From Brytella acorum (GTDB lineage: Bacteria > Pseudomonadota > Alphaproteobacteria > Acetobacterales > Acetobacteraceae), in assembly GCF_029309905.1 (NCBI RefSeq), contig NZ_JARBJP010000002.1, positions 558,001-622,000 on the forward strand: a stretch of 64,000 nt of DNA, written 5' to 3'. A program made the position numbers and the translations under genes. The notes under the pieces were generated by a model, which saw only the letters and a program-made list of their open reading frames with translations, was not told where the DNA came from and did not search any database. Shown here piece after piece: positions 59,807-64,000 of this stretch. Each line of letters starts with the position of its first letter. Position 1 is the first letter of the stretch.

Positions 59807-62224
59807 TTGAGCCCCAAGAGCAACGCAGCCGCCACCACCGCCCGCCCTTCCAGAGGACGCAAGGCACCCGCAATTCCGACAGAGGCTTCGGATGCCGTAT
59901 CCGAAGACGTGCCCGCCCCGCGTACGCGCCGCACTTCACGACGAAACGCCGTCGTAGCTCCCTCGTCTGCCGAATCCGCGACGGCACTTCAGGTTTCCGC
60001 GCCCAGGAAGCGCGGACGTCCGCCCAAGGTGCCGGTCGTGCCTTCTGCTCAGCTTTCCGTAGACGCCGCCGTTGAAGCCTCTGCTCCCGAAAATACCGTT
60101 CGTCGTGGACGTGGGCGTCCTCGTAAAATTGCTCCAGTTGTCGAGACGCAATCATCCAGCGCGGTGAAGGCTGGCGCATCAAGCCGACGGGGACGTCCGA
60201 GCAAGACTTCGGATGTCGCAAATTCGGACGTTGAGAAGGCAGTAGAGACCTCCACCCCGGAAAAGATGACGGTCGCAAAAGAGCCGCGTCGCCGGGGTCG
60301 TCCTTCCAAAGCCGTGAGCGCTGAGGCACCTGTCCCGAGCGAAGCACCGGCTACACCCGAATCCGCCGATACAGGCAAGGTTGCCAAAGCGAAAACTGCG
60401 TCCGCCTCACGACGGGGTCCGGGCCGGCCGCCGAAAGGCGTCGTCGCAATAAAGGCTCCGGTCGAAGCGACGGCAGAGGAGTCGACGCAGAAAAAACGTG
60501 GTCGTCCCCGCAAGGAAGCCGCGATCAAGACAGCCGATGACGCGAAACCTGACGTTGCCTCCGCGACGACGTCCCGCACGCGTCGTGGACGCAAGCCGAC
60601 AGAAAAATTGACGTCCCCGGCCCTTCCTGTTGAAGCCGATACGAAACCTGACGCTGCTTCTGCCGAAATCGTCACGGTTGTCGATGCCGCCGCAGCAGAA
60701 TTGCCGGATGAAAATCGCCCGCTTTTCTCGCAGCTTGGTCTTTCCGAACCCATCATGCGCGCCATTGCGGAAATGGGCTACGAGCACCCCACCCCTATTC
60801 AGGCCACTGCTATTCCCGTCGTGCTTCAGGGGCGTGACGTTCTTGGCGTCGCACAGACAGGAACCGGCAAGACGGCGTCATTTACGTTGCCGATGCTCGA
60901 ACGTCTGGCGGGATCGCGGGCCAGAGCCCGCATGCCGCGCTCCCTGATTCTTGAGCCGACGCGTGAACTCGCTCTTCAGGTCGCGGAAAATTTCTCGCTT
61001 TATGGCAAGTTTCTGCGCCTTAACCACGCGCTGCTCATTGGCGGCGAGAGCATGGCGGATCAGCGTGCGGTTCTCAATCAGGGTGTTGACGTTCTGATCG
61101 CAACACCCGGTCGCCTCATCGATCTTTTCGAGCGCGGTGGCTTATTGTTGAATCAGACGCGCCTTCTGGTCATCGACGAGGCGGACCGTATGCTCGATAT
61201 GGGATTCATTCCCGATATCGAGCGCATCGTAAGTCTGCTCCCCAAAGAGCGTCAGACGTTGTTCTTCTCCGCGACCATGGCGCCGGAAATTCGCAAGCTC
61301 GCGGATGCCTTCCTGAATTTTCCGGAAGAAATCACGGTCGCCCGCCAGTCTTCCGTTGCCAAGACGATCGACGAAGCCCTCGTGGTTGTCGACGAGCATG
61401 ACAAGCGGCGCACGCTGCGCAAGCTTCTCCGTCATGAGAACGTCCAGAACGCCATCGTCTTCTGCAACCGGAAGCGCGACGTCGATGTGCTCTACAAGTC
61501 TCTTCATAAACATCATTTTGCCGTAGGTCATCTTCATGGAGACCTGCCGCAGTCGGTGCGAACGAAGACCCTTGAGCGCTTCAAGGATGGCGAACTGAAG
61601 ATCCTCGTATGCTCGGATGTCGCCGCGCGCGGGATCGACGTTTCCGGCCTCTCGCATGTTTTCAACTTCGATCTGCCTTTTCATGCCGAGGATTACGTAC
61701 ACCGGATCGGGCGCACCGGACGAGCGGGCAATCAGGGGCATGCTTTCAGTCTGGCGACCCCCTATCAGCACAAGCTGCTCGAGGCGATCGAAGCCTTGAC
61801 CCAGAAAACCATCGCCCAGCCCGTGATCGAAGGCATCGAAACCCTTCCCTGGGCCGCGGACGACGAACGGCCACCGTCGTCGCGTGACCGTGGGTCGAAG
61901 CCAGGCCGTCATGGCGTCAAGCCCGAGAAAAAACCGGACCATCGTGAGTCACGCCCGGAGCGCGAGGAGTCTGTGCCCGTCCGGACCGACGATCGTCCGG
62001 CTCATGCGGCGCCTGCCCGCAACGAGCGGCGTCGGGACGACCGTCGTCATGATGGCCGTAAAGGTCATGGGGTTGCTGTCGTCGAGGATTTCGAACTCGA
62101 CGGCCCTGCGACCGGTTTCGGTTCCGAAACTCCGGCCTTCATGCTCCTGCCGCGCCGCAATACCCCATCCGCGGATGGGGATGCCGGTCGCTCGGGTCCG
62201 GTCCAGCACCGTGGTGAGGCCTGA
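59807..62224 (+). CDS. DEAD-box RNA helicase with N-terminal AT-hook array
   Basis: An 805-residue protein. The first 300 residues are low-complexity Ala/Lys/Arg/Pro sequence holding six AT-hook-like GRP cores: RKRGRPPK (67), RRGRGRPRK (99), RRGRPSK (127), RRRGRPSK (161), RRGPGRPPK (202) and KKRGRPRK (229), plus partial RGRK elements. An RhlE-like core follows: Q-motif EHPTPIQ, Walker A AQTGTGKTA, PTRELALQV, VIDEADRMLDMGF, FFSATM, and YVHRIGRTGRAG. A basic disordered tail closes it. TTG start, inferred from the frame limit. It probably remodels RNA with a nucleic-acid-tethering tail (inference). Confidence 0.9.
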   Translation: MSPKSNAAATTARPSRGRKAPAIPTEASDAVSEDVPAPRTRRTSRRNAVVAPSSAESATALQVSAPRKRGRPPKVPVVPSAQLSVDAAVEASAPENTVRRGRGRPRKIAPVVETQSSSAVKAGASSRRGRPSKTSDVANSDVEKAVETSTPEKMTVAKEPRRRGRPSKAVSAEAPVPSEAPATPESADTGKVAKAKTASASRRGPGRPPKGVVAIKAPVEATAEESTQKKRGRPRKEAAIKTADDAKPDVASATTSRTRRGRKPTEKLTSPALPVEADTKPDAASAEIVTVVDAAAAELPDENRPLFSQLGLSEPIMRAIAEMGYEHPTPIQATAIPVVLQGRDVLGVAQTGTGKTASFTLPMLERLAGSRARARMPRSLILEPTRELALQVAENFSLYGKFLRLNHALLIGGESMADQRAVLNQGVDVLIATPGRLIDLFERGGLLLNQTRLLVIDEADRMLDMGFIPDIERIVSLLPKERQTLFFSATMAPEIRKLADAFLNFPEEITVARQSSVAKTIDEALVVVDEHDKRRTLRKLLRHENVQNAIVFCNRKRDVDVLYKSLHKHHFAVGHLHGDLPQSVRTKTLERFKDGELKILVCSDVAARGIDVSGLSHVFNFDLPFHAEDYVHRIGRTGRAGNQGHAFSLATPYQHKLLEAIEALTQKTIAQPVIEGIETLPWAADDERPPSSRDRGSKPGRHGVKPEKKPDHRESRPEREESVPVRTDDRPAHAAPARNERRRDDRRHDGRKGHGVAVVEDFELDGPATGFGSETPAFMLLPRRNTPSADGDAGRSGPVQHRGEA

Positions 62225-62245
62225 GGCCGTACGGCCGACATCATC

Positions 62246-63535
62246 ATGACCATGTTCCGGGAAGAAACGATCGTCGCCCTGGGTGCCGCGGGCGATGGCA
62301 TCGTGCATGCGGACGGGCAAACTCTCTTTGTTCCCGGAGCGCTGCCAGGCGAAACCGTGAGGATCCGCGAGGATGGTATTCTGGATACCATCGTCACGCC
62401 GTCTCCGGCACGTATCGAGCCCATATGTTCTCTCTTCGGCGTTTGTGGCGGATGTTCACTGCAAATACTGCGGACGGATGCCCTACTCGACTGGAAAATG
62501 GGGCGCGTCGAACGTGCTCTCCGGGACGCCGGTTTTTCGGCGCTGCCTTTGCCCCGATCATTCCAGACGGCTGCCAGAACCCGGCGGCGCGTGGACCTGG
62601 CGGTACGCCGTGTCGCGGACGGAATCGTCATCGGCCTCCACGGGCGTAATGCAGCGCCTGTGGACATGACGTCGTGTGACGTGATCGATCCGAAGCTCTT
62701 TGCGCTTCTAGCGCCACTGCGCGACGTTCTGGCCAGTCTCGGCGCCCTGACCGGCGAAGGCACGCTTCAGATCAACCTTCTGACCAGTGGGCCTGATATT
62801 CTGATCTCGACTCTACAGGAATTGTCGTCAAGCGATCGGAACAAACTGGCGAACTTCGCCCGTCTTTACAAAATTCCCCGTATTTCGTGGTCGTTGGATG
62901 GAAAAACCGGCACCGACGAAACGGTAGCCCAGATTGCGCCCGTCCAGCAGGTTTTCGGACCGCTCACAATTTCTCCTCCCCCGGCCGTATTCCTGCAAGC
63001 GTCCGAATCGGGAGAGCGCGCTATTGTTCAGGCGGTCATGTCGGGAATTCCGCCGCTGAATCGTAAAGATCTTGTGGTCGAGCTTTATGCGGGTTGCGGT
63101 ACTCTCACCGGCCCTCTTGCCGAAAAGGCCAAGGTTTTGGCTTACGAGGGCTCCGCCGAAGCGGTGAAGGCCCTGCGCAAGGGACGTGTCGGATTGCGTT
63201 TCGACGTCGAGACACGCGATCTGGTCCGGCAGCCCGTCCTCGCCAAGGATCTGGGGGCGGCACGCGTGGTCGTCCTCGATCCGCCACACACGGGAGCGCC
63301 GCGCCAGATCGAGGAAATCGCCGCCGCCAAGGTAAAGGATGTGGTTTACGTGAGCTGCAATCCGGCGGCACTCACCAAAGACGCTCACAGGCTGGCGGAA
63401 TCGGGATATCAGGTCGCTGAATGGACCGTCATCGATCAGTTTCTCTGGTCCGCCGAGGTGGAAGCTGTCGTGACATTCACGCGAGATTCAAAGCGTTTGA
63501 AAAAACTTGCCAGGAACACGGAAGGTGCGCTCTAG
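62246..63535 (+). CDS. RlmD/TrmA-family RNA (uracil-5-)-methyltransferase
   Basis: A 429-residue SAM-dependent enzyme of the RlmD/RumA type. An N-terminal TRAM-like beta-barrel is followed by the 4Fe-4S cysteine set Cys61, Cys67, Cys70 (CSLFGVCGGC) and the Cys of DMTSCDVID. The methylase fold has LVVELYAGCGTLTGPLA (SAM motif I), VVVLDPPHTGAP and the catalytic Cys of VYVSCNPAALTKD. The substrate is likely 23S rRNA, but the exact uridine cannot be told. Confidence 0.92.
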   Translation: MTMFREETIVALGAAGDGIVHADGQTLFVPGALPGETVRIREDGILDTIVTPSPARIEPICSLFGVCGGCSLQILRTDALLDWKMGRVERALRDAGFSALPLPRSFQTAARTRRRVDLAVRRVADGIVIGLHGRNAAPVDMTSCDVIDPKLFALLAPLRDVLASLGALTGEGTLQINLLTSGPDILISTLQELSSSDRNKLANFARLYKIPRISWSLDGKTGTDETVAQIAPVQQVFGPLTISPPPAVFLQASESGERAIVQAVMSGIPPLNRKDLVVELYAGCGTLTGPLAEKAKVLAYEGSAEAVKALRKGRVGLRFDVETRDLVRQPVLAKDLGAARVVVLDPPHTGAPRQIEEIAAAKVKDVVYVSCNPAALTKDAHRLAESGYQVAEWTVIDQFLWSAEVEAVVTFTRDSKRLKKLARNTEGAL

Positions 63536-63544
63536 GAACCTTCC
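63520..63544. terminator. Weak hairpin between convergent genes
   Basis: GGAAGGT and ACCTTCC pair with an 11-base loop that includes the methyltransferase stop codon. No T-run; only tentative. Confidence 0.35.
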
Positions 63545-63566
63545 GCGCGCACGGGGCCGCTGCTCC

Positions 63567-63944
63567 TTAGACGTGGAAGCTTTCCCCACAACCGCAACGT
63601 CCTTTTTCGTTGGGGTTGGTGAAGGTGAAGCCTGATTCGAGATCTTTGATCTCATAATCCATCACGGTTCCGATCAGGAACAGCGTTGCCTTGCGATCGA
63701 CGAGCAGCTTCAGGCCGTGATCGACGATCTCTTCGTCCGTGGGAGAGGCGGATTCGACGAAATCCATCTCGTAAGACATTCCGGAACAACCGCGCGATGC
63801 GAGAGCGATGCGCAGGATCTGCCCTTTGTTCGCGCCGTCATACAACGTTCGCAGACGGGACGCGGCACGATCCGTCATGGTCATCATGGAAGGCAAAGAC
63901 CGGCGAACCGGTGTCCCCGATGACGTGGTGGCTGTGTCAGACAT
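63567..63944 (-). CDS. A-type iron-sulfur carrier (IscA/SufA/ErpA family)
   Basis: A 125-residue HesB-domain protein that carries Fe-S clusters to target enzymes. The three ligand cysteines are Cys53 (RGCSGMSYEM) and Cys117 and Cys119 (GRCGCGESF). The first 20 residues are a non-conserved Ser/Thr-rich extension. GAGGAG precedes the ATG. The upstream gene fragment suggests it closes a SUF operon, so SufA is the likelier assignment. Confidence 0.93.
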   Translation of the reverse strand: MSDTATTSSGTPVRRSLPSMMTMTDRAASRLRTLYDGANKGQILRIALASRGCSGMSYEMDFVESASPTDEEIVDHGLKLLVDRKATLFLIGTVMDYEIKDLESGFTFTNPNEKGRCGCGESFHV

Positions 63945-63965
63945 GATCCGGCTCCTCGTTTGTTT

Positions 63966-64000
63966 TCAAAACATGTTCAGGGCGAGACGGGCCTCATCGC
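63966..64000 (-). CDS. 3' end of probable SUF-associated (MIP18/SufT-like) gene, cut by window edge
   Basis: Only the last eleven codons are inside the window, encoding DEARLALNMF before the stop. This resembles the C-terminus of SufT-like proteins with the MIP18/DUF59 domain (typically ...MSDEARxALNMF), which are usual SUF-operon members and are often followed by an A-type carrier. Identity rests on very few residues. Confidence 0.4.
   Translation of the reverse strand, partial: DEARLALNMF

Overview
This GC-rich 64-kb window is chromosomal core sequence from an alphaproteobacterium, most likely an acetic acid bacterium (Acetobacteraceae). Gene orders typical of the class support this: dnaA-dnaN-recF-gyrB next to rpsT and mutM, tig-clpP-clpX-lon-hup, and birA-coaX-rnj-proS-lolC-lolD. 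The recognised proteins look Acetobacteraceae-like, but genus and species cannot be fixed from the sequence alone. No prophage, insertion sequence, CRISPR array or rRNA operon was seen. Two tRNAs are present (Val-TAC and Leu-TAG).

Layout. 1-6.3 kb is an envelope block: the end-truncated start of an amino-acid permease, uppP, a lone MlaD-like protein, a DedA protein coupled to an ATP-grasp ligase-like protein, a MltB-type transglycosylase and an RlpA-type lipoprotein. 6.3-12.2 kb is a compact operon of dacC-like carboxypeptidase, tmk, holB, metG, tatD and a metallo-hydrolase, with successive ATGA overlaps. 12.5-17.4 kb is the prkA-yeaH-spoVR stress operon. 17.4-19.2 kb is a POT-family transporter behind a 480-bp region with five TGGC-N5-GCCA palindromes. 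19.3-24.6 kb holds a CPA1 antiporter with a C-terminal cyclic-nucleotide-binding-like domain and the thiO-thiS-thiG-thiE operon, with a LysR remnant upstream. 25-30 kb has YceI, glmS-glmU, gph and a DUF3108 protein. 30.4-38.3 kb is the replication cluster (gyrB, recF, dnaN, dnaA), rpsT and mutM. 38.3-44 kb reads forward: ubiE, coaBC, dut and a two-gene ABC transporter without a binding protein. 44-50.5 kb reads backward: birA-coaX-rnj-proS-lolC-lolD. 50.5-57.6 kb carries tRNA-Val, hup, lon, clpX, clpP, tig and tRNA-Leu. 57.6-64 kb carries nnr, a small CopD-like membrane protein, a DEAD-box helicase with an N-terminal AT-hook array, an RNA methyltransferase and an A-type Fe-S protein behind the tail of a probable SUF gene.

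The most interesting items are the palindrome array before the POT transporter, the AT-hook/DEAD-box fusion, the absence of the nuo (complex I) operon from the place where alphaproteobacteria usually keep it (between hup/tRNA-Val and birA), an SD-sequestering hairpin before thiO, and a MutM whose last zinc-finger cysteine position reads arginine. No wholly new multi-gene system was found. The novelty here lies in regulatory architecture and domain fusions.
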